From assembly GCA_002898015.1 (NCBI GenBank), contig BDTM01000095.1:1-42588 (forward strand): a stretch of DNA of 42,588 nucleotides, read 5' to 3'. Shown here piece after piece: positions 32,271-41,168 of the stretch (the first letter of the stretch is position 1; each line of letters opens with the position of its first letter). The DNA is from a bacterium BMS3Bbin03. GTDB lineage: Bacteria; Zhuqueibacterota; JdFR-76; BMS3Abin05. The position numbers and the translations under genes were made by a program. The notes below the pieces were generated by a model, which saw only the letters and a program-made list of their open reading frames with translations, was not told the origin of the DNA and searched no databases.

Positions 32271-34217
32271 TTACGGATGCAGAACCTTATGCACAACAGC
32301 CGAAAGGGTCTGAAGCGAGAAGGGCTTCTGGATGAAGGGAGTATCCTGGTCGAGAACACCGTGGTGGACGATGACATTGTCGGTGTAGCCTGACATGAAG
32401 AGCACCTTGAGATCGGGTTGGGTCTTGCGGAGCCGTTCGAAGAGCACAACCCCGCTCATCCCGGGCATGACGACGTCCGTTATGAGCAGATCCGGCTTCA
32501 AATCCTTTTCCTCGACGGCCAACAGGGCTTCCCCGCCGTTGGACGCCAGGGTCACCTGATAACCCAAACTCTCAAGCTGCAGTCCCATAAGTCTCCGGAT
32601 TGCGGGTTCATCCTCCACGACGAGTATGTGCCCTGCGCCGCCCAGAATTTGCATCTCACCGGCGCGTTCGACCTCGGCCTCTGTCACGTCCTCTGTGCGC
32701 GGCAGGTAGATCTTGAAAGTCGTGCCCCTGTCCGGTTCGCTGTAAACCCAGATGTGGCCGCCGGACTGTTTGACAATTCCGTAGACGGTCGAGAGGCCCA
32801 GGCCCGTTCCTCTACCCATCTCCTTAGTGGTGTAGAAGGGCTCGAAGATCTTTGTCTGGGTCTCCTTATTCATGCCGGTGCCCGTGTCTGTGATGGCGAG
32901 CATCACATACGGTCCGGGCACGACGCTCAGGTGGCCCTTGCTGTAGTCCTCGTCGAGCCGGACGTTAGCGGTCTCGATGATCAGTTTACCGCCCCGGGGC
33001 ATGGCGTCCTTAGCGTTCACGACAAGATTCATGACGACCTGTTCGATCTGGCCGGCGTCTACCTTCACACGGCCGAGGTCATCCGCGAACGCCGTCACGA
33101 ACTCGATATCCTCGCCGATCAGTCTCCTGAGCAATTTCTGCTGGTTGCTCAGCAGCCTGTTAAGGTCGAGAACCTTCGGCTGGAGAGTCTGCTTGCGGCT
33201 GAAGGCCAGAAGCTGGCGCGTCAGACTTGCGCCCTGGTCACATGCATTCAAAATTTTATCGACATCCTGCCGCAGCGGATCATCTCTGTGGAGTGATCTG
33301 AAAATGACCTCGCCATAACCGAGAATCACTGTCAGGAGGTTATTGAAGTCGTGGGCCACGCCTCCCGCAAGAAGACCGATGGCCTCCAGTTTCTGCGCCT
33401 GGCGGTACTGCTCCTCCAGTCGTGAGTTTTCAGTGATGTCCTCGATGGACAACAGGATCATCTGGGTTTTGTTGTCTTCGCGGTAGATACGCCGCGCGTT
33501 TAACAGCATAATGCGTTTGCCGATATTCTCGAAATCATGTTCCATTTTAAAATCGCTGAAACTGGTGTTCTGCGGCAAAATATTTTCCAGCAGCTCCCTC
33601 AGTCTGGAAATATCCCACTGCCGGTTACCCAAATCATAAATGTGTTTGCCGACGGTTTCCGCCTCTTCCACTTGGAAGGATTTGCAAAAGGGGCGATTGG
33701 CGGAGATGACCTTTAATTGCGCGTCCAGAACAATGAGTGGTTCGCGGATGGTGGCGACAATGCTTTCGGCAAATTCTCTGGCCTCCTGCACGGCCCGCTG
33801 CGCTTTGCGTTCCTTGGTCTGGTCGCTGAAAACCAGCACCACGCCGACAATTTCACCTTCATCCTCTTTGATAGGCGAACCGCTGTCGGCAATGGGAATT
33901 TCCTTTCCGTTTTTGGAAATAAGCAGGGTGTGGTTGGCCAATCCCACCACCCGGCCTTCGCGCAGGATCTTCTGAACCGGATTCTCTGCCTCTTTACGTG
34001 TTTCCTCGTTAATGATTTGGAAAACGCTCTCCAGCCGTTTTCCCACAGCATCCTTTTCTATCCAGCCGGTCAGTTTTTCGGCGCCCGGATTCAAATACTG
34101 TACAATGCCTCTTTGATCGGTGGTCATGACGGCATCACCAATGCTTTCACAGACAGCATGAAACCATTTCTCATCTATGTAAGGGACCTTATTTAACTTC
34201 TGTTTTTGGCTTACCAT
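32271..34217 (-). CDS. Hybrid sensor histidine kinase with two PAS domains
   Basis: A 648-aa signalling protein without obvious membrane segments, so probably cytosolic. Two PAS domains (about 15-125 and 145-260) precede a HisKA domain with phospho-acceptor His289 (GGVAHDFNNLLTVILGYGE), a HATPase domain (VVMNLVVNAKDAMPRGG, DTGTGMNKE, GRGTGLGLSTVYGIVKQSGG) and a receiver domain with Asp581 (LLITDVVMPGMSG). Phosphate would pass from His289 to Asp581 and then presumably to an unseen phosphotransfer protein. AGGAGACAAATT precedes the ATG. It lies 143 bases downstream of the catalase gene in the same direction, suggesting a link to redox stress (inference). GC content is higher in the kinase/receiver half than in the PAS half. 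The stop codon lies in a repeat. Confidence 0.92.
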   Translation of the reverse strand: MVSQKQKLNKVPYIDEKWFHAVCESIGDAVMTTDQRGIVQYLNPGAEKLTGWIEKDAVGKRLESVFQIINEETRKEAENPVQKILREGRVVGLANHTLLISKNGKEIPIADSGSPIKEDEGEIVGVVLVFSDQTKERKAQRAVQEAREFAESIVATIREPLIVLDAQLKVISANRPFCKSFQVEEAETVGKHIYDLGNRQWDISRLRELLENILPQNTSFSDFKMEHDFENIGKRIMLLNARRIYREDNKTQMILLSIEDITENSRLEEQYRQAQKLEAIGLLAGGVAHDFNNLLTVILGYGEVIFRSLHRDDPLRQDVDKILNACDQGASLTRQLLAFSRKQTLQPKVLDLNRLLSNQQKLLRRLIGEDIEFVTAFADDLGRVKVDAGQIEQVVMNLVVNAKDAMPRGGKLIIETANVRLDEDYSKGHLSVVPGPYVMLAITDTGTGMNKETQTKIFEPFYTTKEMGRGTGLGLSTVYGIVKQSGGHIWVYSEPDRGTTFKIYLPRTEDVTEAEVERAGEMQILGGAGHILVVEDEPAIRRLMGLQLESLGYQVTLASNGGEALLAVEEKDLKPDLLITDVVMPGMSGVVLFERLRKTQPDLKVLFMSGYTDNVIVHHGVLDQDTPFIQKPFSLQTLSAVVHKVLHP

Positions 34218-34360
34218 AATTTGTCTCCTAAGGCTAACCGTCCAGCTCGACTGCCGAAAAAATTCGGCCCATAAACTTCAAGTTAAAACCTAAAATTACG
34301 CCCTGCGTTTTTCGGTCAGGTGCAGCACTTCGTTAAAATCTTATTGGTCAACTGCCGGCT

Positions 34361-35827
34361 TCATGCCTCTCCGGGGACATCGTCAAGCGAAATGTCCAAA
34401 GCGTCGGCCACGCCCTTACCGTAAGCCGGATCGGCTTTCATGCAGTTGCCGATGTGGCGGATCTTGATTGCCTCGGGCGCATCGCCCATGGCACGGGCGG
34501 TATTACCAAAAAGCGCTTCCTGCTGTTCAGGGCTCATCAGCCGGAAAAGTAGGCCGGGCTGGGTGTAGTAATCGTCGTCCTCACGATGGTTCCAATGATC
34601 GGCAGCCCCGTCCAGCTTGAGAGGGGGTTCCGAGAACTCGGGCTGCTGTTCCCACTCACCGTAGCTGTTGGGCTCATAAGCGAGCGTGCTGCCGTGGTTG
34701 CCGTCGACCCGCATGGCGCCATCGCGGTGGTAACTGTGGAAGGGGCAGCGCGAGGCGTTGACCGGAATCAGGTGGTGGTTCACGCCAAGCCGGTAACGCT
34801 GGGCATCACCGTACGAGAAGAGACGGCCCTGCAACATTTTGTCGGGTGAAAAACCGATGCCGGGCACGATGCTGGCCGGGTTGAATGCGGACTGTTCGAC
34901 CTCGGCAAAATAATTCTCCGGGTTGCGGTTCAGCTCCATCATACCGACCTCGATTAGCGGGTAGTCCTTGCGGAGCCAGACCTTTGTCAGGTCGAATGGA
35001 TTGTACGGGCAGCCGGCGGCCTCTTTCTCCGTCATGATCTGGATGAAAAGCTTCCACTTCGGAAAGTCTTTCTTCTCGATGCTTTCATAGAGGTCGCACT
35101 GGTGGCTTTCGCGGTTCTTGCCGATGATCGCCTCGGCCTCGGCATCCGTGAGGTTCCTGATGCCCTGCTGGCAGACCCAATGGAACTTGACCCAGTGCCG
35201 TTCATTCTGGGCGTTGATGAGGCTGAAGGTATGGCTGCCGAATCCGTGCATGTGCCGATAGGAATAGGGAATGCCGCGGTCGCTCATGGTTATGGTAATT
35301 TGGTGCAGCGCCTCCGGCAGTGATGTCCAGAAGTCCCAGTTATTGCGTGCGCTGCGCAGGTTTGTCCGGGGATCCCGCTTCACTGCGTGATTGAGATCGG
35401 GGAACTTGAGCGGATCGCGCAGGAAGAAGACGGGCGTGTTATTCCCCACCAGGTCCCAATTGCCCTCTTCTGTGTAGAACTTTACGGCAAATCCGCGGAT
35501 GTCACGCTCTGCGTCTGCCGCGCCGCGTTCGCCTGCCACCGTTGAGAAACGCGCAAATAGTTCCGTCTTCTTTTCAATCTCAGAGAAAATCTTTGCCCTG
35601 GTGTAGCGGGTGATATCGTGCGTCACGGTGAAGGTTCCATACGCTCCGGAGCCCTTGGCATGCATGCGTCTTTCGGGGATGACCTCGCGATCAAAGTGGC
35701 CGAGTTTTTCCAGGAACCAGACATCCTGCAGCAACTGCGGGCCGCGGGGTCCGGCGGTCATCACATTCTGATTGTCGGGTACGGGAGCGCCTGCGTTGGT
35801 GGTCAACTTCTTCTTTTTATCTTTCAT
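34361..35827 (-). CDS. katA: Monofunctional heme catalase
   Basis: Breaks down hydrogen peroxide to water and oxygen. The 488-aa protein is of the small-subunit type. Catalytic His56 ([15 protein letters not shown]), Asn129 ([11 protein letters not shown]) and the proximal heme ligand Tyr339 ([14 protein letters not shown]) are all present, as is the conserved [10 protein letters not shown] region. I chose the ATG at 35827, with GAGGAG upstream on the minus strand; an in-frame TTG at 35845 overlaps that ribosome-binding site. The gene is GC-richer (57% in 34981-35040) than the methyltransferase gene on its far side (37% in 36541-36600), consistent with acquisition from another lineage. Confidence 0.96.
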   Translation of the reverse strand: MKDKKKKLTTNAGAPVPDNQNVMTAGPRGPQLLQDVWFLEKLGHFDREVIPERRMHAKGSGAYGTFTVTHDITRYTRAKIFSEIEKKTELFARFSTVAGERGAADAERDIRGFAVKFYTEEGNWDLVGNNTPVFFLRDPLKFPDLNHAVKRDPRTNLRSARNNWDFWTSLPEALHQITITMSDRGIPYSYRHMHGFGSHTFSLINAQNERHWVKFHWVCQQGIRNLTDAEAEAIIGKNRESHQCDLYESIEKKDFPKWKLFIQIMTEKEAAGCPYNPFDLTKVWLRKDYPLIEVGMMELNRNPENYFAEVEQSAFNPASIVPGIGFSPDKMLQGRLFSYGDAQRYRLGVNHHLIPVNASRCPFHSYHRDGAMRVDGNHGSTLAYEPNSYGEWEQQPEFSEPPLKLDGAADHWNHREDDDYYTQPGLLFRLMSPEQQEALFGNTARAMGDAPEAIKIRHIGNCMKADPAYGKGVADALDISLDDVPGEA

Positions 35828-36260
35828 GGTTTTTTCTCCTCTCAAACATTAATTTCGTGCCGCGAACGATCATCAGGCGCCCGAAGGCATACAAGCACAG
35901 TGAACGGAAGAATCATTCACATCATCCATTCTTCCGGAATTTCCGAGGATACATAAATGCCTTGTTTTCATAACAAACCTTTGTGAGCCCTGTGGCCATT
36001 TTGGGTATTGTCTTCAAGTTTTTGTTGATAATAAATATTTGCAGAAAAAACAAAAATGTTAGCCATAATACTATAAACCGCAGGGTGCGCAAAGGACGCC
36101 GAGTTATTTCTATTAAGATTAATCATAAAAAATAGAATATTAGTTCTCATCCGGATGCTTCCTGAAAAGAGGCTGTCATTATTTGTTACTAAATCTCCGC
36201 GTTCCCTGTGAACGCTGCGGTGAATTATTCAGATTAAAATAGTTAACAATATACGCAATG
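35828..36260. other. Intergenic region with inverted repeat remnants
   Basis: No gene is seen. The region contains two inverted copies of a 27-base sequence: ACCGCAGGGTGCGCAAAGGA (36077-36096, continuing to 36103) and, in the opposite orientation, CTCCGCGTTCCCTGTGAACG (36195-36214, continuing to 36221). They match at 20 of 27 positions and bracket about 145 bases. The part next to katA (35828-35950) presumably holds the catalase promoter on the minus strand, but I cannot identify boxes with confidence. Confidence 0.5.
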
Positions 36261-36344
36261 CTAAATGGTAATAGAACGGTCGAATTCAGCAATTGATTCA
36301 ATATCTTCAACCGCTTCGGGTGACCAATTTAGTCGGTATTCCAT
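36261..36344 (-). pseudogene. RelE/ParE-like toxin remnant
   Basis: A 27-codon frame beginning MEYRLNWSPEAVEDIESIAE, which closely resembles the N-terminus of ParE/RelE-family toxins (beta-strand then SPEA-x-EDIESIAE helix). It then departs from the family pattern and stops, where an intact toxin has about 90-100 residues. The ATG overlaps the end of the upstream antitoxin-like frame, the normal arrangement in toxin-antitoxin operons. It is therefore a broken toxin gene. The call rests on pattern recognition of a short segment. Confidence 0.55.
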
Positions 36345-36418
36345 TTGCCAAGCCGTTTTTCCACATCCTGTTGCGATATCTCGTCTTCCTTTTCTGCCCG
36401 TTCAAATGCGAATATGTT
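36329..36418 (-). pseudogene. Antitoxin C-terminal remnant
   Basis: Directly after the methyltransferase stop codon, and in the same frame, comes a stretch reading ERAEKEDEISQQDVEKRLG and then KWNTD before a stop. It has the charged, helical look of an antitoxin C-terminus and overlaps the toxin-like ATG by 16 bases. No start codon is present, so the N-terminal half has been lost, probably when the methyltransferase gene arrived. Confidence 0.5.
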
Positions 36419-37378
36419 TCAACTGTTTTCACAATACTTACCCCTTTGTTCAAATAACATCAATTGAGTTGCTTTATTTTCTTCAGCATCTTGCCAAGGT
36501 GGTGTAATCAGTTTATTCCCATTCTCTTTTGGGTCATATACCGGCTTGTTCATGGGTCTGGTCTTAAGTGTTCCATCAATGGTTTTTAAAATATGATTTT
36601 TTGCTAATTCAACATATTTTTTTTCAGTTTCTGCTCCGGCACCCCGTCTATTATGCATAATAGCTGCAATAATTGATGTCCCGGTCCCTAAAAATGGATC
36701 AAAAACCCAATCTCCTTCATTGGTCATTGACAAGACAAGGCGTTCAATTAATTCCACTGGATATTGGCATGGATGTTCAGTCTTTTCTACATGATTACTT
36801 TTTACATTAGGCACAATCCATAAATCTCCGGGGTTTTTGCCAAGAGGGTTGCAGGAATATTGTCCTGCTTTGGGGCCTTTAAAATATTTTTTCGCGGGAT
36901 ATTTTTGAGGCACTCTCACAGGGTCTAAATTAAAAACATACTTTTTCGTTTTTCGAGTAAACCACATAATAGTCTCATAACGTCCTGAAAATCGTCTGGA
37001 ACAGTGCAAACCATGCTCGAAGTGCCAAATAATTCTATTTCTCATAACGAGATTCAAATCGATAAATAAAGGATACAATAAAACATCAAGTGGAATAATT
37101 GAGCCATTATCAACGAAATTACCAACTTGCCAACAGATACTACCGGATTCTGAAAGAACCCGTTCACATTCTTTAATGACCTGTGATTGTTGCTCAATGT
37201 AGCGGCTTAATTTTGTTTTTTTCTCGTATTCTTTGCCGATATTATAGGGCGGCGATGTCACGATTAGCTGAATTGATTTGTCGGGTATTTTCTTTAGCAA
37301 GTCGATACAACTGCCATGATACAATACGGCTTGTTCATTTATACCGAAATCAATTGCAATATTTATTTGCTTTTGCAT
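36419..37378 (-). CDS. Site-specific DNA methyltransferase (N6-A or N4-C)
   Basis: A 319-aa amino-methyltransferase that transfers a methyl group from S-adenosylmethionine to A or C in DNA. The catalytic motif IV, TSPPY (residues 41-45), precedes the AdoMet-binding motif I, DPFLGTGTS (227-235), giving the beta-class order. The segment between (about 100-200; RRFSGRYETIMWFTR, SCNPLGKNPGDLW) and the HPCQYPVEL motif are typical of this group. No restriction endonuclease gene is adjacent, so it is an orphan or the remains of a restriction-modification system. It is AT-richer than its neighbours and ends at a broken toxin-antitoxin locus, signs of lateral transfer. The target sequence cannot be predicted. 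Confidence 0.92.
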   Translation of the reverse strand: MQKQINIAIDFGINEQAVLYHGSCIDLLKKIPDKSIQLIVTSPPYNIGKEYEKKTKLSRYIEQQSQVIKECERVLSESGSICWQVGNFVDNGSIIPLDVLLYPLFIDLNLVMRNRIIWHFEHGLHCSRRFSGRYETIMWFTRKTKKYVFNLDPVRVPQKYPAKKYFKGPKAGQYSCNPLGKNPGDLWIVPNVKSNHVEKTEHPCQYPVELIERLVLSMTNEGDWVFDPFLGTGTSIIAAIMHNRRGAGAETEKKYVELAKNHILKTIDGTLKTRPMNKPVYDPKENGNKLITPPWQDAEENKATQLMLFEQRGKYCENS

Positions 37379-37465
37379 TTCATTTACCCTTTTTCCATAT
37401 TGTTTCTTTTTCGGCGTGGCACATTCTTTCCCTGCGTCAAATCAGTCACAGCGGTTATTTTCTCT

Positions 37466-38050
37466 TCAACTCAATCCTGCCAGCAACTCCTGAGAAGTCA
37501 CCGTACGCTCACTGTGCTTGCGCTCTGTGCTTTTCTGCAGGAATCCGTTGAATGTTGCGGTACAGTCGGAAACGATGTAAGGATCATATCCCCTGCGCAA
37601 TGCGGTTCGCAATGTCTTCGCCGGACATTGATCCGTCGCGAATCCGCACAGGAACATATTTTTGATGCCGTGGTCATTTAAGATCTGCTCCAGACCGCTT
37701 TTAAAAAATGCGTCGAACGCCCTCAAGTTGTAATGTTGGCGCTGAGCGACGAGATCTCCATTCTCAAACAGACCGGGAGACAATTCTGCCTTCCAGGCGT
37801 CCCGGGTGAAAATCTTTCCGAATGTCAGGTACGCCAACCACCCCTTCTTACGATGGGGATCGACAACCAATGGCGCGTGAATGACAGTGACGCCATGCTC
37901 CCTAACTTTTGTCACCAGGCGCTGTGTCTTTTTCACGACATCTCTCGATTCCAGTTGATGTTTAATCAACCGGTTAAACAGCCCTTTTTCTGTCCATTGT
38001 TTTTGGAATTCGACGAGAACGACGGCGGTTTCATTTTTGTTGAATTGCAT
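37466..38050 (-). CDS. Isochorismatase-family cysteine hydrolase-like protein
   Basis: A protein of about 194 aa with the isochorismatase-like alpha/beta fold. The Cys nucleophile motif LCGFATDQC (Cys142) and the following GYDPYIVSDCTATF are clear. Two elements differ from the family. The first triad residue, usually Asp in a VIDMQ motif, is Glu14 (VLVEFQKQW), and no Lys stands where the triad Lys normally precedes the YxAF motif (here LRAFDAFFKS). Activity may therefore be altered or lost. I chose the second in-frame ATG at 38050, 8 bases after AGGA; the first ATG at 38056 is too close. The gene stands alone between the methyltransferase and a repeat-bearing gap. The substrate is unknown. 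Confidence 0.83.
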   Translation of the reverse strand: MQFNKNETAVVLVEFQKQWTEKGLFNRLIKHQLESRDVVKKTQRLVTKVREHGVTVIHAPLVVDPHRKKGWLAYLTFGKIFTRDAWKAELSPGLFENGDLVAQRQHYNLRAFDAFFKSGLEQILNDHGIKNMFLCGFATDQCPAKTLRTALRRGYDPYIVSDCTATFNGFLQKSTERKHSERTVTSQELLAGLS

Positions 38051-38056
38051 GGTCAT

Positions 38057-38559
38057 TTTCCTTTTATCTCATCCAGGTATTTGGGGCCTAAATCAACCGT
38101 TTCCTGACTCCAATTACTTGAGAAGAAATTTTGCATCCGGTTCATTATTTGAGATTAATTCATCCTGTGTCTTTTAGAGGGAATTCTTTTATAATTAATG
38201 ATAAAGAATATTTTTTTGAAAGACAAGCTTTTTTTGAATACGCTGAGCAGTAAGGGTTCAAAATTTCAAACCTCTGCCTGTTGTGTTAAACAGGGATGCC
38301 CCTGCGGCGGTACAATTGCCTTGCAGGGTTATCTCAATAGGTTTATATGGAAAGAAAGGGTTGGTTGGGGCGATGCAGTCGCGGGCAATGATTTGCCTAT
38401 TTACCGCAATTATTCCGCGGAATGTATCGCCCTCACGGATAATGGATAATTGTAATTCGTTCATTTTCTATTTGTAAAATGCCAAAAAGTTTCGTAAATT
38501 AAAATGTTACGATTCCAATGCGTTGTCGTTGACCCCCAAATAAAAAGGAGGATTTAACC
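38057..38559. other. Intergenic region before etfBA with repeat copy 3
   Basis: About 500 bases with no convincing gene. The middle holds the third palindromic repeat copy; the right end (38460-38559) is AT-rich and must contain the etfBA promoter. Short frames here are translations of the repeat. No promoter boxes are clear enough to name. Confidence 0.6.
38307..38432 (+). repeat. Composite palindromic repeat, copy 3
   Basis: The same two-part layout as copy 2: a left module with CAATTGCC, TGCAGGGTTATCTCAATAGG and TTTA, then the 65-base palindrome (38368-38432) with ends GGGCGATGCAGTC and GAATGTATCGCCC, slightly degenerate. It lies upstream of etfB. Confidence 0.75.
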
Positions 38560-39312
38560 GTGAAGATTGTCGTGTGTATGAAACAGGTTCCGGACACAGA
38601 GACGAAAGTTAGAATCGGTCCCGACGGGAAAACAATTGATCCGACCGACGTCAACTATGTCGTTAATCCTTATGATGAATACGCCGTCGAAGAAGCATTA
38701 AAAATAAAAGAAGAAAAAGGTGATGGCGAAGTAACCATTTTAACCCTTGGGCCGGATCGTGCGATTAAAGCCATTCGAACAGCCCTTGCAATGGGCGCCG
38801 ATAAGGCCATTCATTTAAAAACGGATGACAAATATCTGGATTCTTATGCCGTGGCCGCGGCACTGGCCCATGAATTGAAGGATATGGAGTACGATTTGAT
38901 TTTAACGGGGAAACAGGCTGTGGATGACGATGCCGCGCAAATTGGCGCCCGTCTGGGTGCACTGCTTGACATCCCGTGCGCCACGGTTGTGACAAAATTA
39001 ACCATCGAGGACAGCACATTCACCGCCAACCGCGAAGTTGAAGGCGGCGTGGAAATTGTTGAAGGTTCACTGCCGGCCGTCATTACGGCACAAAAGGGAT
39101 TAAATGAACCCCGTTACGCCTCATTAAAAGGCATTATGATGGCAAAGAGGAAGCCTCTTGAAGAAAAAGAGCCTCAGTTGGATGAAGAAAAATTGGAAAT
39201 TTTAAAGATGGAATATCCTCCCGAACGAAAGGGCGGCCGTATCGTCGGAAAAGGACCGGAGGCTGTCCCGGAATTGGTCCGTCTTCTTCATGAAGAGGCC
39301 AAGGTGATTTGA
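38560..39312 (+). CDS. etfB: Electron transfer flavoprotein, beta subunit
   Basis: A soluble cytoplasmic subunit (250 aa) that, with EtfA, carries electrons from acyl-CoA and other dehydrogenases to the quinone pool; EtfB holds the AMP cofactor. The N-terminus (MKIVVCMKQVPDT, VVNPYDEYAVEEALK) and GADKAIHL, LTGKQAVDDDAAQIG, LPAVITAQKGLNEPRY are classic family segments. It starts at GTG 38560, 8 bases after AAGGAGG. The downstream etfA gene, 45 bases away, forms the expected pair. Confidence 0.97.
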   Translation: MKIVVCMKQVPDTETKVRIGPDGKTIDPTDVNYVVNPYDEYAVEEALKIKEEKGDGEVTILTLGPDRAIKAIRTALAMGADKAIHLKTDDKYLDSYAVAAALAHELKDMEYDLILTGKQAVDDDAAQIGARLGALLDIPCATVVTKLTIEDSTFTANREVEGGVEIVEGSLPAVITAQKGLNEPRYASLKGIMMAKRKPLEEKEPQLDEEKLEILKMEYPPERKGGRIVGKGPEAVPELVRLLHEEAKVI

Positions 39313-39357
39313 CATTTGCTAAGACGACTACGAATTTTAGAATAAAAGGAGGTTACA

Positions 39358-40341
39358 ATGGCTGGGAATGTGCTTGTCATTGCAGAACAGCAGGGCGGCA
39401 AATTTAAAAAAGCGGCTTACGAGGTCGCCACGGCAGGTCGAATTATTGCAGACCAATTGGGCGGTGAGGGGACTGCGCTGGTTTTCGGAAAAGAAGTTTC
39501 CGGCATAGCGGCGGAATTGGGAGCTTATGGTGTGACGAAAGTGTTGGCTGCGGAAAGCGATTTATTTGCCAATTACGCGCCGGAAGGATTTGTGAAGGTT
39601 ATTCTGGCAGCGATCGATAAATTGAAACCGGAGGTGGTTTTGTTCTCGGCGACGTTACAGGGGAAAGACCTGGCGCCGCGGGTGGCGGCGAAATTAGGGG
39701 TTGGCCTGGCTTCGGATTGTACCGGGTTGCGTGTGGACAACGGGAAATTAATTGCCAGGCGGCCTGTTTATGCAGGGAAAGCGATCATTCAGATTGCCTT
39801 CAAAAGCATGCCGCAAATTGCTTCTGTTCGTCTGAAAGCATTTACGCCGGAAGTCAAGGAAGAGGGTAAAAAGGCGCCGGTTGAAAACGTGACCGTGAAT
39901 GTGGATGAATCGGAGATCAAATCCCGGGTGAAAGAATTTCAGGAGACGGGCGGCGGGAAAATTGACCTGACAGAGGCCGATATTATCGTCTCCGGCGGGC
40001 GGGGCATGAAAGGGCCTGAGAATTTTAAAATGCTGGAAGAATTGGCGGATTTGTTGGGCGCGGCTGTGGGGGCTTCCCGGGCGGCCGTGGATGCCGGATG
40101 GCGGCCTCATTCCGACCAGGTGGGGCAGACCGGTAAAACAGTTTCCCCGAATCTCTATATGGCCATCGGAATTTCAGGGGCGATCCAACACCTGGCGGGC
40201 ATGGGTTCTTCAAAAGTCATCATTGCCATTAATAAAGATCCGGAAGCTCCGATTTTTCAGAAAGCGGATTACGGGATTGTTGCAGATCTTTTTGATGCCG
40301 TCCCCGTCCTCATTGAAGAGGTAAAAAAGTTAAAAGCTTAA
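39358..40341 (+). CDS. etfA: Electron transfer flavoprotein, alpha subunit
   Basis: A 327-aa partner of EtfB that binds FAD. The N-terminal ETF domain ([16 protein letters not shown]) is followed by the C-terminal FAD-binding region ([71 protein letters not shown]), all strongly conserved. AAAGGAGGTTACA precedes the ATG. It ends 16 bases before a GC-rich hairpin that probably terminates the etfBA transcript. Confidence 0.97.
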   Translation: MAGNVLVIAEQQGGKFKKAAYEVATAGRIIADQLGGEGTALVFGKEVSGIAAELGAYGVTKVLAAESDLFANYAPEGFVKVILAAIDKLKPEVVLFSATLQGKDLAPRVAAKLGVGLASDCTGLRVDNGKLIARRPVYAGKAIIQIAFKSMPQIASVRLKAFTPEVKEEGKKAPVENVTVNVDESEIKSRVKEFQETGGGKIDLTEADIIVSGGRGMKGPENFKMLEELADLLGAAVGASRAAVDAGWRPHSDQVGQTGKTVSPNLYMAIGISGAIQHLAGMGSSKVIIAINKDPEAPIFQKADYGIVADLFDAVPVLIEEVKKLKA

Positions 40342-40357
40342 GAAAATAAATAGAGCG

Positions 40358-40379
40358 GGGGGAATCGCTCGATTCCCCC
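40358..40379 (+). terminator. Hairpin after etfBA
   Basis: GGGGGAATC (40358-40366), loop GCTC, GATTCCCCC (40371-40379): a perfect 9-bp GC-rich stem just after the etfA stop. The downstream sequence is AT-rich but has no continuous T-run until about 20 bases later, so termination strength is uncertain. Confidence 0.7.
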
Positions 40380-40408
40380 GTTATCTGTATTAAAATTTTT
40401 GGATTACC

Positions 40409-40939
40409 ATGAAGAAAAAAAAATATTTAAAAATCTTTTTGCTGATTTTCATTCCGGCTGTCTTGTCGAGTTGTGCGGCCACCGTGCCTGTGCCAAAGGG
40501 CGAAAAATCACCATCTGCGAAAAGCCCTTCCGCTCAAATAGAAGATTTGAATCCGGCGGCACTGCCTGATACGGTTTTTACCCTTAAGGGGAAAGCACCT
40601 TCGGGTGAAAAAGTCCCGTCGTTAAGACAGCCGGAGACGTCTTCGCAGGAGGAAATTCCCGGAAAACAGAAGCTTTTAATCGTTTCCGGATACAGAATCC
40701 AAATCGCCGCACTTTCAAATGAAGAAGAGGCCATGACGATTCGAAAAGAAGCCATGCTCAAATTTGGGGAGCAGAATGTGTATTTAATTTTTGATCCACC
40801 CTATTACAAAATTCGTGTGGGTGATTTTTTAACCCGGTATGAAGCCGAAAAACTGCAGACGAAAGCGGTTAAACTTGGCTTCAAAGATGCCTGGATTGTT
40901 CGAACAAAGGTAAAAACAACCAGGGCCGAAGAATATTAA
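40409..40939 (+). CDS. SPOR-domain lipoprotein
   Basis: A 176-aa protein with a lipoprotein signal (FIPAVLSSC), a Pro/Ser/Lys-rich linker (about 25-85) and a C-terminal SPOR domain (about 90-165; GYRIQIAALSNEEEA, YYKIRVGDFLTRYEAEKL). SPOR domains bind denuded peptidoglycan at division sites or septa, so this is probably an envelope protein linked to cell-wall remodelling. It sits alone between the etfBA terminator and the yebC-ruvC pair. No specific homologue is recognised. Confidence 0.88.
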   Translation: MKKKKYLKIFLLIFIPAVLSSCAATVPVPKGEKSPSAKSPSAQIEDLNPAALPDTVFTLKGKAPSGEKVPSLRQPETSSQEEIPGKQKLLIVSGYRIQIAALSNEEEAMTIRKEAMLKFGEQNVYLIFDPPYYKIRVGDFLTRYEAEKLQTKAVKLGFKDAWIVRTKVKTTRAEEY

Positions 40940-41168
40940 AATTCCTTGAGCCTTTTGAAATTAAAACATGGCTGGCAAAATCCTCTTTTGTACAGGAAAA
41001 TAGTGACCGCTCTTGTTATCATGCAAGTTTTCAGGAATTTTGTGTGTAAACCGTGTAATCCCGTTAAATGACTCCATAAGTTTTATATTTATACAGAAGT
41101 AAAAATCTATTTGTAATGAGATGAAAAATTTATTAAATTAATAATACGGTGAAACAATGGGAGGGCTT

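Noticed and set aside
32021..32335. Short frames over the repeats near 32000-32450
   Set aside because: They are translations of the repeats or antisense of the kinase gene.
32418..33296. A 292-codon plus-strand frame opposite the histidine kinase
   Set aside because: A by-product of high GC in the kinase gene; the kinase frame has complete HisKA, ATPase and receiver motifs.
34253..34268. Hairpin GCCGAA-AAAA-TTCGGC between catalase and kinase genes
   Set aside because: Only a 6-bp stem with no U-tract beyond it; too weak to call a terminator.
36265..36507. Plus-strand 80-codon frame
   Set aside because: Antisense to the methyltransferase end and the toxin-antitoxin remnants, which are far more convincing.
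38198..38477. Short frames before etfB on both strands
   Set aside because: They coincide with palindromic repeat copy 3 and have no ribosome-binding site or conserved motif.
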